The notes: generated by a model not told the origin, from the sequence alone. A stretch of DNA of 64,000 nucleotides from Lucinisca nassula (GCA_963580285.1 OY757026.1:83364651-83428650); one strand, 5' to 3'. Shown: positions 33,964 through 44,406, numbered from the stretch's first letter. Numbers and translations: made by a program.

Positions 33964-34217
33964 TTAATCAAGAGTATACAATCGTGTACTTATAATTGAT
34001 TATTTGCTCATGTCTGTTGAGCAAATTAGCTGGTTCCATGACCTAGCATCAAAGAAATTAAGTCTCAGTGTCTAACATTCCCTCCAAAATGATATCTGAA
34101 TGATGCCTGTATCTTGTTTAGTTCAAAGTTGGCACTTTTAGACACCAATAAAGTCCCCTTCTCTCTGACGGGTCACATTTATATACTTTGGACACATACA
34201 CATCACCAAATTATTAA

Positions 34218-34420
34218 AAGCCGTCCTCGGTAACTCGGTCGGCTGCGGGTCTGACTGGTGATCAGGGGGACGCAGGTTCGATACCTGCCGGGGCCGGCAA
34301 CATTCTTTCGTGGAGATTGATCATGAAATCTTTTCTTTGCTCAATTTGCTCAATATAAGTGAAATAATCTTGAAGGGGCTGCAAAACCAAATTAAAAACA
34401 CACACATACTTGTAAATAAA
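34218..34420 (+). repeat. tRNA-derived SINE-C, copy 1
   Basis: The head GTAACTCGGTCGGCTGCGGG and B box GGTTCGATACC (34277-34287) are followed by GAGATTGATCATGAAATCTT. Other copies at 45200 (headless), 53440, 56657, 59071 and 60263. Confidence 0.8.
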
Positions 34421-36120
34421 CTTTGGTATATTTGTCATTGTTTAGATTTGCACTTTATTCAACACATTGTAATGTTGTAGATATGTCTGTACTAAGGCAT
34501 TTGTTATACAATAGTTATCAGTTGAATCAGACATTTTGTCATTTAAAAATATTGGCTTTTTAAAGAACTGAGCATCAAGGTATCATCAGTTAATGCGGAC
34601 AAAACTGATTGAACCCATTTTATCTGGGAAAACCCCCCAAACAAGTCATTGGCAGATAGTGCAGGTCCAGATCAGACGCTACCCGGTACATTTTGTTAGA
34701 CACCACATATACATGTAGTCTGGCCTTAACTGTTTGCAAAAATTTCAGCCATTTTTAAATCATTTTCTGAAATCAACTCAACCTGGTTCTTGTAACCTCA
34801 AATTTCTAAATGGACTCCGGCTTTATCATATTCCTCCCATTTAGTGCCCCTGCTCCTGTAAGCGCCCCTTCGCTGTTTTTTGAAGAGCAAAATAATAAGC
34901 ACGCCTTCTGCTGTCGAAGGAAAAAATATTTTGACTGACCTACCTAAAGTAAAGATTTCAGCCTTTCAGTCATTGCCGTATTTGCAGTAAATCTTATCAG
35001 GTGAGGTATTTCTAAACCCCCTGCTATCACAGAGTGTCTGTGTTGACCACTTGGTTCTGTACATGTCATGATTCCACCACATTCTAATGGAAAACAACCA
35101 CATGTAATGAGTTTTAAACTCTCAGTTCTAATAAGATTTTGTCTCTTATAAGTGCCTCTCTTTTTCCAATATTTTAAGCACCCGGTTCGCTAAATGGGAG
35201 GAAAATGGTATAAGTTAGAAGATTCCCTTCAGTACAAAATGAGTTTAAATGAGTTCTCACAAATTCCCATGGTTTTCCCCTAAAACAGCTCTGAAGGAGG
35301 CAACACTGTTAGCCTTTTAGCCTGAAAACTTTGATACATCATTGTCCCATTCTGTACTAAATGGTATCTCCCCCCTCCCCCCTTATATACAACAGGGGAC
35401 CATGTTGGCATTTAGTCATGTCAGATTCTGTTATTGTTTAGAACGCTTTTTTAGAAAATGGTTGAGCAAACTGCTTCTCAGGGATCTGTACTGTTTGCCA
35501 TTTTGTTTCTGAATTTATCATAAGAATTGAAGTTATGCAACACAAATGGCTGAAAATCAGAGCAGAATATAGTAAACTGATATATTCAGCATTGATTGGT
35601 GATGGTAAACAGGATGACTCATTGAAATTGTCAGAAGTTTCACATACTGACGAGGGTCGGCACAAGAAAAGATGGTCGGGGGTCTGTGTTTCAAAGCCTT
35701 TTCAGCTTTAAGAACAAGCTCATTAATAGTCAAATTGTTAATTGTTCTGGCAAGTAAAATATGTAAAATTATGGTATTTTTGCTGAAAAAATGTGAGCAG
35801 CTTTTGCATTTGCAAAAGCTTCTCACATTTTTTCTTAAAAAATAATAGTATATTTACCATATTAAATGATCAAAGTTTTAACGATATGTTAACTAACGAC
35901 GTTTTTAGTTTAGAACATCTTGCCCCTGGGGTATTGTAGACTAAGTAAAACCTGTCAACAGTGGCCATCTCTATAAACCCACTTTATACAGGAAACCCCA
36001 ACTGGGTTATTTGGAAACAGTGCAGGCCCAGATCAAAGAACGCAGTGGCTGTTCAGGACCTTCACTGTTTACTGAAAATTCGACCGTTTTCACCGTGGGC
36101 CCATCCCCGATTCCATCCCA
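34421..36120. other. No gene; decayed MITE family B remnants and one palindrome
   Basis: Traces of family B occur at 34613-34740 (GAACCCATTTT, AGTGCAGGTCCAGATCAGAC) and around 35340-35390. A near-perfect palindrome ATGTGAGCAGCTTTTGCA/TTGCAAAAGCTTCTCACAT lies at 35791-35827. The rest shows nothing. Confidence 0.5.
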
Positions 36121-36123
36121 GTC

Positions 36124-36212
36124 ACCTCGAGACTTTAAACTGAGGCCCCAACTCTGTATGACATTAGATGTTTTGGTGGGACGCAAAACTCAAACACACA
36201 CTCAACTATTTT
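36124..36212 (+). repeat. SINE-A 3' fragment
   Basis: It matches the second half of SINE-A (GACTTTAAACTGAGGCCCC ... GGTGGGACGCAAAACTC). The tRNA-like head is absent. Confidence 0.7.
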
Positions 36213-36218
36213 ATAATT

Positions 36219-36383
36219 ATGCCCCCGCCATTCGAAGAATGGTGGAAAGGGCATATAGCGTTGCCCCTGTCCGTCCGTCCGTCCGTCCGTTCGTGCTTCC
36301 GTCCGTCTGTCCGTGCATCCGAAACTTAAACGCGGTCAATAACTCCTTATTTCTTGATGGATTTTATAATCAGGCGGGGGCAT
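36219..36383 (+). mobile_element. 165-bp hairpin-headed element, array lost
   Basis: Perfect 11-bp terminal inverted repeats ATGCCCCCGCC (36219) and GGCGGGGGCAT (36373-36383), with a head hairpin CCATTCGAAGAATGG (36228-36242), then ATATAGCG and a (TCCG)n stretch (36269-36315). It is the minimal form of the design seen at 6866, 8450 and 22247. Confidence 0.78.
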
Positions 36384-36539
36384 CCGTGTCCTATGGATGC
36401 ATATCCAGTTAAATTAGAAAAAAATGTTGAATCTACCTGTACAGTTGTACATGTATATGCAGTTTATACAATGTATGGCGGAAGAGTCCATTCAGTACAA
36501 AAAAAAAACAGGATAAACAAAACGCCTGTTTAGTGTGTG

Positions 36540-36630
36540 TGTGTTTTACGTCCCACCAACACCTAAAGTCATATGGAGTCTGGACCTGGGGTTTAAAGAC
36601 TCACCTGAAAGTCTGGGCAAGGCTGGTTTG
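36540..36630 (-). repeat. SINE-A 3' fragment, minus strand
   Basis: The reverse complement gives GTCTTTAAACCCCAGGTCC and GGTGTTGGTGGGACGTAAAA of SINE-A. Confidence 0.7.
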
Positions 36631-36779
36631 CAATGATCAGGGCCCATGATGTTTGCAAAAAGCAAAAACTTTCAGCCATATTTCCAAATAAAATTTGAAG
36701 AAAAAAGAACCAGACATCCAAAAATTTTGAATTGGACTGGTGCTATTCACCTTATTTGCTAGTCTGAAGGTTATCAGTG

Positions 36780-36852
36780 TTGGAAAAACAGGTAACCAGA
36801 CCCCCCTGACCTTGAAAGGTCAGGGGGGTCTGGTTACCTGTATTTCCAATAT
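36780..36852. repeat. Near-perfect palindrome, about 34-bp arms
   Basis: TTGGAAAAACAGGTAACCAG plus ACCCCCCTGACC pairs with GGTCAGGGGGGT plus CTGGTTACCTGTATTTCCAA. The loop is only a few bases. Confidence 0.85.
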
Positions 36853-36914
36853 TGACAATGTGCAAGCTGGGAGCCAGCAAATAATGCAAATATGGTGAAT
36901 GTATAAGGCTTTAA

Positions 36915-37543
36915 CCCTTTACCACTCAGATACGTGTTTTTACGTGTCTGCACCCCCCCCCCCCCACCTATTTTAAGCCCCAGAAGCACCTAAAATCTGC
37001 ATTTCTACCCCTGGATAGTTATGTTTGCTTTAGGGTTTGTTGGGCAAAAAAAGTGACCTGTTTTTTCGCGCGCCTCCCTACTAAAAATATTCTGGGGGGG
37101 GATTGAAGGGGGGCGACACTCCCCTCACATCCTGAAAAATTTTGGGTGTATGGCCAAACCGGCCGCTAAAATTTATATCTTAGGGTGTCTGGGGTCAAAA
37201 ATGCCGGAAAATTAATGCTGATAAAACATGCTGCAAACAGTGAAAATGGCCAGTGCCAAACACCTTAATTGTTGCCTTGACAGCTGTGTGAAGATTAAAA
37301 TGTGGTCAAAAATTCATGTGAAAACACACTTTTTGCCAACTTTGAGATGCCCCCTCTTTTACAATGACAACAATGATCAAGTCATGAAAGGTTGCATTTG
37401 AAAGGCTACTGCCCAATGAACATTCATACCGAGTTTGGTGTAAAACAGACCATCGTTTATGAAACAATGGCTAGTTGAAGTTGCTGTCAGGTGCAACACT
37501 GTGAAAATCAGCGAAATTCACAAAATCCCTGAGTGGTAAAGGG
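36915..37543. mobile_element. TTAA-flanked element (family C), 629 bp
   Basis: Perfect 15-bp inverted termini CCCTTTACCACTCAG ... CTGAGTGGTAAAGGG flanked by TTAA (36911-36914, 37544-37547), the signature of piggyBac-type transposition. There is no transposase inside, so it is non-autonomous. A C-run lies at 36953-36965. The LTR retrotransposon target duplication begins on the last base of its right TTAA. Confidence 0.88.
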
Positions 37544-37551
37544 TTAAAGGG

Positions 37552-38791
37552 TGTTACGAGATGGAATAGGAAACCTCTCTGGTGCTTATGCACATCTAAA
37601 TTATTTTAGTAGATATATGGTAGGGCGGTGCGAGTGAAATATTTTGGGTGAAATATGGTACGCAAACTGTGCGGCTCCATGAACAAGTCATGCACATATC
37701 ATACGATGTATGCATGAGTGGTTTATAGAGAGCTGTTTTTACAATACAGGGGGCCGCTAAAAGGCCGAGTCCTATAGAATTTGCCTAAAAATCGCCAACC
37801 GCCAAATTGTGCCATATATGATTTTTATTCCCGTCACGTGTTGTGTGGGTGTTCGTTTTGACAGGAGTCATGTCATTGATTATAGGGTCGTTTCATCAAT
37901 TTTTCCTATGGGAAATATACTATTTGAACGCAAATCCATTGTCTACTCGATTTTTGCTATCTGGCTTTGTTTGTGGCCGGTATCTCCACTTCCCCACGAA
38001 CAGAGCAAGGTAGTACGAGTAGGCATGATTTTCTGGTAGTATTCATAGATATATAAACCCTGAAAAGAGCGAACACTTTAGCAGCAGGTCAAGTTGTAAG
38101 AGTGAACACAACATTGTGACGGGGAAAGAGAAAGTATATTGAAAGGCACAACAATGTGTGACCTGCTGCTCCCTGCTTCATAGCAGCAGGTACTGGTACG
38201 ACGCTAGGCGTTAGGGTCCAGCAAGGGCGGACAGACCGCCGTACTCAGCGCCTACCAGGGTAGAAGCAGAATCTAGATCATTGTTCGTTGTAAACAAATG
38301 TGAGACCATGGAAGAGGTCAATTAACCTGCAGGTCATTTAGACGATCACTAAACCTCTGATCAGCAAACGTGATCGCTAAACCTAAGATTATCAACTATG
38401 TTGATAGACTAGTTCTACTAGTTCGCGAGAGGAAGTTTCACGCGAGTGGGGGATTCACCCTAAGTTATAAACTGGCCAGTCGCGTCTTGTGTTGTTTCTT
38501 TTTTTGTTGTTGTTTTTGTTGTTTGCTTCTGTAGGTATTCACGTCACCCGTTCCGAGCACAGAACAGTGTTTTGCCTTCGGAGCGGACGTCGTGAGTTGG
38601 CTACAGAAGCAACAAATTGTGATGTTTTGTGTTAGTGAGTGTTGTATGTAGATACTGTAAATAATTCATGTCATTCATTTAACATCTTACTTGTGCCTTA
38701 CCCCACAGCTGCCCGTACACCTGTCAGAGATCACGCTCGGTTGTCTTGTCAGCATGGGGGTTTGCGGGACGCCGTAAACCCACATGTAACA
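37552..38791 (+). repeat. 5' LTR (1240 bp)
   Basis: It starts TGTTACGAGATGG and ends CATGTAACA, with 6-bp inverted termini TGTTAC/GTAACA. A TATA box (TATATAAA) lies at 38050-38057, so transcription should start about 30 bp downstream, near 38085. A 76-codon ORF inside (37809-38039) is present in both LTRs but has no domain and overlaps promoter sequence. Confidence 0.95.
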
Positions 38792-38793
38792 TT

Positions 38794-38811
38794 TGGTGTC
38801 AGTGAAGTGAG
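38794..38811 (+). promoter_or_regulatory. Primer binding site candidate
   Basis: TGGTGTCAGTGAAGTG begins two bases after the 5' LTR. It resembles the complement of a tRNA-Leu 3' end (known primer of several gypsy elements), with an extra base; the tRNA assignment is tentative. Confidence 0.65.
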
Positions 38812-39500
38812 GATTTGATCTCTGGCTGGTGTTCCCGGCTGTGGAACAGCACATTGATACTCTGAATCATCAATTTAAAAAAAAAAAAATGTATTGACAG
38901 CCACATTTAGAAATTAACTTGAATCTTCCTTCCTGCGTTGATGAAGTGCGAAACCCATGTATTCAACTGAATGGATACTGACAAGTCGATAATTTCTGAG
39001 CAGGAAGGCAAGGCAAACCCCACTTTTTCTTGGTAACGAAAACTTAAGTAGACCCCACTTAATTGTGTTACCTGACATTCTACTAAGTTAAACTGGAATT
39101 ACTAATTGATCTTACCCACACATGGTTCTGACGTAGTGACGTTAACAATTTACTGACGTTGACATAACGGTAGCGTTAATAATTACGCTGTGGCTTGAGG
39201 TTAGGTATGACGTAATAGAAACATTAATGGTGACTTGTTATGATCGAAGTTTTGTAGTGTGATAAAACTTCGGATTGTAGCATTTTACTGTAAACGTCGT
39301 CAGTTTATGACGTCATATTAGACTACCAGTACGCAACGTCATACTGTGCTGAAAGCATTTGACATTTCAAATCGCGTGTGCTTTAATAACTAACGTTTTA
39401 GTCAGATTAACGCGTATAACACATATCTTAACGTTTTTGTTAAGCCCATTCAATCATCACTGATCATAACTGATCAGTTTATAGTGGTTTTGATAGTAAC
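38812..39500 (+). other. Leader of the Gmr1-like element
   Basis: Untranslated region between the primer binding site and gag. It has many ACGT/TGACGT-like steps (for example 39130-39190 and 39295-39335) but no recognised signal beyond that. Confidence 0.6.
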
Positions 39501-40205
39501 GTGAGATTTACGTTATCAATAATGGAGCGTTTAATGCAAATGGGAAAGGACTTAGGTTATGAGGGGAAGGAGTTACAAGGTTTTGTTAAAGAGCAGCAAG
39601 ATATTGAGCGGGCGGAAAGGCAAGAGCAAAGGGATTTAGAAAGGTTAAGGTCTGAAGAAAAGGAAAAGGAAAGGGCACATGAACTAGCTAAGTTAGAAGA
39701 AAAGGAAAGGGAAAAGGAAAAGGAAAGGGCACATGACCTAGCTATGTTGAATGTTAATAAAGAACTTGAAATGGCACGCATTCAGACTGAAAGGGAGGCA
39801 AAAGAGGTTAGTGAGGCCCATTTAGAACAAATAAAACATGGGTTTGAGCTACAGCACCAAGAATTAAGGAATCAGTTAGAAATGCAGAGAGCGAAGCTCG
39901 AGCTAGAATTTGAAAAGCAAAAAGCTGAGAAGGTGGCTCATGCCCGGGATCCTAAGTTACCTTATTTTGAAGAGGGTAAGGATAAAATGGATAGTTATTT
40001 ATCTAGATTTGAGAAATATGCTACGGCTAATAAATGGGATAAGAGTGTTTGGGCCGCGTATTTAAGTGCATTGCTCAAAGGGCACGCACTTGATGTATAT
40101 GACCGGTTGTCAAATGAGGATGCTGCGGATTATGAAAAGTTAAAGGACGCTTTATTAAAGAATTTTGACATGACAGAGCGCGGATTTAGGAAGCAGTTTC
40201 GTTAA
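39501..40205 (+). pseudogene. gag N-terminal part: coiled coil and SCAN-like capsid, ends at a premature stop
   Basis: The first ATG is at 39501; the MERLM ATG at 39522 is a likely alternative. Residues about 25-150 are a highly charged E/K/R coiled coil with repeated EKEKERAHELAKL-type heptads. From about residue 160 comes the capsid: SYLSRFEKYATANKWDKSVW, LLKGHALDVYDRLS and LKDALLKNFDMTERGFRKQF. This arrangement is that of Gmr1-like gag, the proposed source of the vertebrate SCAN domain. A TAA at 40203-40205 stops the frame; downstream sequence stays in the same frame and clearly continues gag (RPEKSETFIQFSSRLRSYL), so it is a nonsense change rather than the natural end. Confidence 0.88.
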
Positions 40206-41498
40206 AGTAGGCCCGAGAAATCAGAAACGTTCATACAGTTCAGTAGTAGACTGAGAAGTTATTTAGAAAAATGGCTTAATATGGCAAAGATAGAAAAATC
40301 TTTTCCGGCTGTCTGTGATTTCATGGCAAGGGATCAGTTCCTGGAGTCATGTAATAGAGAACTGTATGTACATCTGAAGCCAAAACAGTTTGGTAATTTA
40401 GATGAAATGGCTAGGGAGGCAGATTTGTTTGCAGAAGCGCGCGGGGGCGTATATAGTTGCATTAATAAGGGGCAACGCGATAATAGAGGCGCAGCGCAGG
40501 GTAAACAGGACAAAGTTGACTCGAACAAACCGAGTGGTAGACCGGATATCAAGTGTAGCATATGCGGTAAGGGGCATTTAACAATTAAATGTTTTAAGAA
40601 CCCCGACAGGAAACAATTGTATAGCGCAGAGGTAGGAGCAACTGGAGTGGGGGATAGCGGTGTTAAAGAAAATTTTAACACGCGCGTAGAGACTCAAGGT
40701 TCTCAGGTTAAGAATGAGAATACGCAGAATGTAGGTCGTGGTTATACACGTGGTCGTGGTAATTTTAGAGGGTCTTTTCGCGGACGCGGTAAAAATAATA
40801 GCACACCACGTGGCGCAGCACACCAAGTTAGTTTTTGTCAAACGGAAGTAACTAGGAAAGGTGATGAGATTGGAAGTATTTTTGAAAATAAGGTTGGTGA
40901 TCCTTTGATTTCGGATAGGGAGGAGTGTAGTAAGGAAACTAGGGAAGGTGTCTGTTACTTCTTAAAGGCAAGGTTACCGACGGCACAAGGATTGGTTAAT
41001 AATAAAAAGGTGGTTGTATTAAGAGATACTGGGTGTACAGGCTGTGTCGTTCGGAGAAGTTTGGTTTCGGATAGTCAGTTAATAGGGAAGGAATCAAATG
41101 TTACGTTGATTGATGAATCCACACAAAGGTATCCTTTGGCAATGATTGACATTGATTGTCCTTTTTTCACTGGGAAAACTGAAGCTTTGTGTATGGATGA
41201 TACGTTGTACGATTTGGTTATCGGTAACATTGATGGATCAAAACTTCCTGATATGTCTCATTTCTCAGCTGCGGCTGTAACTAGGTCTCAAACTAGGCAG
41301 GATGAGAAGCCTTACAGAAAACTTAAGGTTCCCGATCAGATCATTAACGATGACAAGGAGGCTTTCAAGCAAGCTCAGGTTGATGATCCAACTTTGGAAA
41401 ACATCAGGAAAAGGGTTGTATCTGGGAACAAGACTGTGAGTCGTGGTTTAAACCGAGGTGAAACTAGGTTTATTGAGAAAAAAAGGTTTGGCATATAG
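40206..41498 (+). pseudogene. gag C-terminal part, zinc knuckle and aspartic protease
   Basis: Same frame as the upstream gag. The remaining capsid is followed by one CCHC knuckle (CSICGKGHLTIKC, about 40553-40591), an RGRG-rich basic stretch (GRGYTRGRGNFRGSFRGRG, about 40732-40788) and the protease with active site LRDTGCTGCVV (about 41020-41052) and YDLVIGNI. The protease is directly followed by AVTRSQTRQDEK and a linker leading into integrase; in the standard gypsy order RT would lie here. The frame ends at 41498 after a run of seven A (41478-41484), where the integrase frame takes over, so one base gained or lost in the run explains the break. Confidence 0.88.
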
Positions 41499-42999
41499 GG
41501 AGTTCACCAAGGGTAACAAAGTCTCTTTCCAACTTGTGGTCCCTCAAAGTTTCCGAGGAAAGGTGTTGAAACTGGCTCATGAAACGCTTATGTCTGGACA
41601 TATGGGTATTAGGAAGACATTGGATAGAGTTGTAACTGAGTTTTACTGGCCCGGTATTTGCGGTGATGTCGCTAGATTTTGTAAATCTTGTGATATTTGT
41701 CAGAGAACTATTCAGAAAGGTCGGGTCACTAAAGTACCTCTAGGAAAAATGCCATTGATTGATACGCCATTTAAGAGGGTGGCAGTGGACATAGTTGGTC
41801 CAATTGAGCCTCGATCTGATAGGAAATCTCGGTATATTTTAACCATGATAGATTATGCGACAAGGTATCCAGAGGCGATAGCTTTACCGAGTATTGAGAC
41901 GGAACGTGTCGCGGAAGCGCTTATTGAAATGTTTAGTAGGGTTGGCATTCCTGATGAAATGTTGACTGATTGTGGATCACAGTTTACTGCTGAGGTAATG
42001 AAGGAAGTCAGCAGACTTCTTTCTCTTCAACAGTTAACGTGTAGTCCGAGACACCCAATTTGCAACGGACTGATAGAGCGTTTCCACGCTACGTTAAAGC
42101 AGATGTTACGTCGCATGTGTGCTGAACGTCCAAAAGATTGGGATAAATATCTTCCAGCCTTATTATTTGCGGTAAGGGAAGTCCCACAAGAGTCTTTAGG
42201 ATACTCCCCTTTTGAGTTGTTATATGGACGTAACGTCAGAGGTCCAATGGCAATATTAAGAGAATTATGGGCTGAAGAGGTACGCGATGAGCAAGTTCTT
42301 TCGACGTATCAATACGTTATTGAGCTTAGGGAACGGTTAGAGCAGACATGCAAATTAGCGCGTGATAATTTAAAGAAGGTTCAGATTAAGCAGAAAGCTT
42401 ATTATGATAAAGGCGCGAGGTCGCGTAAATTTGACGTCGGCGACAAAGTACTGTTGTTACTACCGACAGACAGTAATAAATTATTGCTTCAATGGAAAGG
42501 TCCTTATGAAGTGGTTGAGGTAGTAAGCAGAATGGATTATAAAATTGACGTCAATGGAAATGTTAACACATATCACGCTAATATACTGAAACAGTATGTT
42601 GAGCGTCAGACTGTGACGTCTCATTGTCTGATCTCTAAACCTATTATGTCGACAGACAGTCATGACAGAAATGACGTCGACGAGTCTTCATTTGAAGACA
42701 GCAGTTTTGAAACTGCAGAGCAACCGGAAAGTGACGGCGACGTTAGCGTCCCACACACACTAACGACAGAGGAGAGTGAGGAGACAGAAGGGCTGAGAGA
42801 ACAGCGCCTTGCAGGACTGACATGTCAGACAGACCAAATTATATGTACCACATTTATGTCAGAACCTGTAAAATCAATCAAATCTGTTAAGCCAGAAAGG
42901 CCACCACCAGTAAGACTAAAACGATATCCGTTTGCTAACAAACAGAATGTCAGGGGAACAGGAAAATTCTGGGGCAAACCACCTTGGCTTACTAGCTAA
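41458..42999 (+). CDS. Integrase of the Gmr1-like element
   Basis: The 513-codon frame overlaps the previous one; the true entry is near 41485 and the ATG at 41458 is out of the original frame. Domains in order: the zinc-binding HHCC motif with LAHETLMSGHMG and FCKSCDICQRT, the DDE core with first aspartate in VAVDIVGPIE, the second in LTDCGSQFTA and the glutamate in NGLIERFHATLKQ, then a C-terminal domain with FDVGDKVLLLLP, LLQWKGPYEVVEV and YHANILKQYV. All catalytic acids are present. After an acidic tail the protein ends FWGKPPWLTS, only about 160 bp before the 3' LTR, leaving no space for RT. Integrase inserts the element cDNA. Confidence 0.93.
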   Translation: MKLGLLRKKGLAYREFTKGNKVSFQLVVPQSFRGKVLKLAHETLMSGHMGIRKTLDRVVTEFYWPGICGDVARFCKSCDICQRTIQKGRVTKVPLGKMPLIDTPFKRVAVDIVGPIEPRSDRKSRYILTMIDYATRYPEAIALPSIETERVAEALIEMFSRVGIPDEMLTDCGSQFTAEVMKEVSRLLSLQQLTCSPRHPICNGLIERFHATLKQMLRRMCAERPKDWDKYLPALLFAVREVPQESLGYSPFELLYGRNVRGPMAILRELWAEEVRDEQVLSTYQYVIELRERLEQTCKLARDNLKKVQIKQKAYYDKGARSRKFDVGDKVLLLLPTDSNKLLLQWKGPYEVVEVVSRMDYKIDVNGNVNTYHANILKQYVERQTVTSHCLISKPIMSTDSHDRNDVDESSFEDSSFETAEQPESDGDVSVPHTLTTEESEETEGLREQRLAGLTCQTDQIICTTFMSEPVKSIKSVKPERPPPVRLKRYPFANKQNVRGTGKFWGKPPWLTS

Positions 43000-43160
43000 A
43001 TTTTACTTAAGAAAATTTGGGGGCAGACTACCTTAGTAGGTAATTCTTCGCACGGTTGTTGTGTAAATAGCTGTCTTGTTTAGATAGGTTCATCCTATTC
43101 CATCTCTATACACAAAGAAAAAACATTTCTGATTGTTTTTTCTCCAAAAGGGGAAACCTT
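43000..43160 (+). other. 3' untranslated tail and polypurine tract
   Basis: The purine-rich AAAAGGGGAAA (about 43146-43156) just before the 3' LTR is the probable plus-strand primer. Near 43093 the phrase CCTATTCCATCTC is the reverse complement of GAGATGGAATAGG from the LTR start, which could form a stem in the RNA. Confidence 0.7.
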
Positions 43161-44406
43161 TGTTACGAGATGGAATAGGAAACCTCTCTGGTGCTTATGC
43201 ACATCTAAATTATTTTAGTAGATATATGGTAGGGCGGTGCGAGTGAAATATTTTGGGTGAAATATGGTACGCAAACTGTGCGGCTCCATGAACAAGTCAT
43301 GCACATATCATACGATGTATGCATGAGTGGTTTATAGAGAGCTGTTTTTACAATACAGGGGGCCGCTAAAAGGCCGAGTCCTATAGAATTTGCCTAAAAA
43401 TCGCCAACCGCCAAATTGTGCCATATATGATTTTTATTCCCGTCACGTGTTGTGTGGGTGTTCGTTTTGACAGGAGTCATGTCATTGATTATAGGGTCGT
43501 TTCATCAATTTTTCCTATGGGAAATATACTATTTGAACGCAAATCCATTGTCTACTCGATTTTTGCTATCTGGCTTTGTTTGTGGCCGGTATCTCCACTT
43601 CCCCACGAACAGAGCAAGGTAGTACGAGTAGGCATGATTTTCTGGTAGTATTCATAGATATATAAACCCTGAAAAGAGCGAACACTTTAGCAGCAGGTCA
43701 AGTTGTAAGAGTGAACACAACATTGTGACGGGGAAAGAGAAAGTATATTGAAAGGCACAACAATGTGTGACCTGCTGCTCCCTGCTTCATAGCAGCAGGT
43801 ACTGGTACGACGCTAGGCGTTAGGGTCCAGCAAGGGCGGACAGACCGCCGTACTCAGCGCCTACCAGGGTAGAAGCAGAATCTAGATCATTGTTCGTTGT
43901 AAACAAATGTGAGACCATGGAAGAGGTCAATTAACCTGCAGGTCATTTAGACGATCACTAAACCTCTGATCAGCAAACGTGATCGCTAAACCTAAGATTA
44001 TCAACTATGTTGATAGACTAGTTCTACTAGTTCGCGAGAGGAAGTTTCACGCGAGTGGGGGATTCACCCTAAGTTATAAACTGGCCAGTCGCGTCTTGTG
44101 TTGTTTCTTTTTTTGTTTTTGTTGTTGTTTTTGTTGTTTGCTTCTGTAGGTATTCACGTCACCCGTTCCGAGCACAGAACAGTGTTTTGCCTTCGGAGCG
44201 GACGTCGTGAGTTGGCTACAGAAGCAACAAATTGTGATGTTTTGTGTTAGTGAGTGTTGTATGTAGATACTGTAAATAATTCATGTCATTCATTTAACAT
44301 CTTTCTTGTGCCTTACCCCACAGCTGCCCGTACACCTGTCAGAGATCACGCTCGGTTGTCTTGTCAGCATGGGGGTTTGCGGGACGCCGTAAACCCACAT
44401 GTAACA
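43161..44406 (+). repeat. 3' LTR (1246 bp)
   Basis: It is identical to the 5' LTR except for an additional GTTTTT unit near 44113-44120 and a T instead of A at the position matching 38689. The TATA box lies at 43659-43666. The right flank is the AAGGG target duplication. Confidence 0.95.

Larger units (their letters stand above)
37552..44406 (+). mobile_element. Young Gmr1-like Ty3/gypsy retrotransposon lacking reverse transcriptase
   Basis: A complete LTR-to-LTR insertion. The LTRs (37552-38791 and 43161-44406) differ, by my reading, in one base and one 6-bp repeat unit. The 5-bp target duplication AAGGG (37547-37551, 44407-44411) is perfect. The internal 4.37 kb has a tRNA-primed binding site, a coiled-coil plus SCAN-like gag, a zinc knuckle, an aspartic protease, an integrase and a polypurine tract. 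No RT or RNase H is present anywhere. The protease-then-integrase order and the SCAN-type capsid point to the Gmr1 group, in which RT normally follows integrase. With RT absent, the copy must have been mobilised in trans or lost RT at reverse transcription. Confidence 0.92.

Noticed and set aside
37809..38039. Identical 76-codon ORFs in both LTRs (also 43418-43648)
   Set aside because: Identity follows from LTR identity; the ORF lies upstream of the TATA box, so it would not be in the element transcript from the 5' LTR, and it has no domain.
40203..40205. Programmed readthrough of the gag TAA in the Gmr1-like element
   Set aside because: The stop is in the middle of the conserved capsid, not at a gag-pol boundary, and TAA is the least readthrough-prone stop; a nonsense change is simpler.
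41478..41498. Programmed frameshift at the seven-A run between protease and integrase
   Set aside because: The required shift is +1 (or -2) and the break lies inside the protease-integrase linker rather than at a gag-pol border; a homopolymer length error or mutation is more likely. Other copies would settle it.
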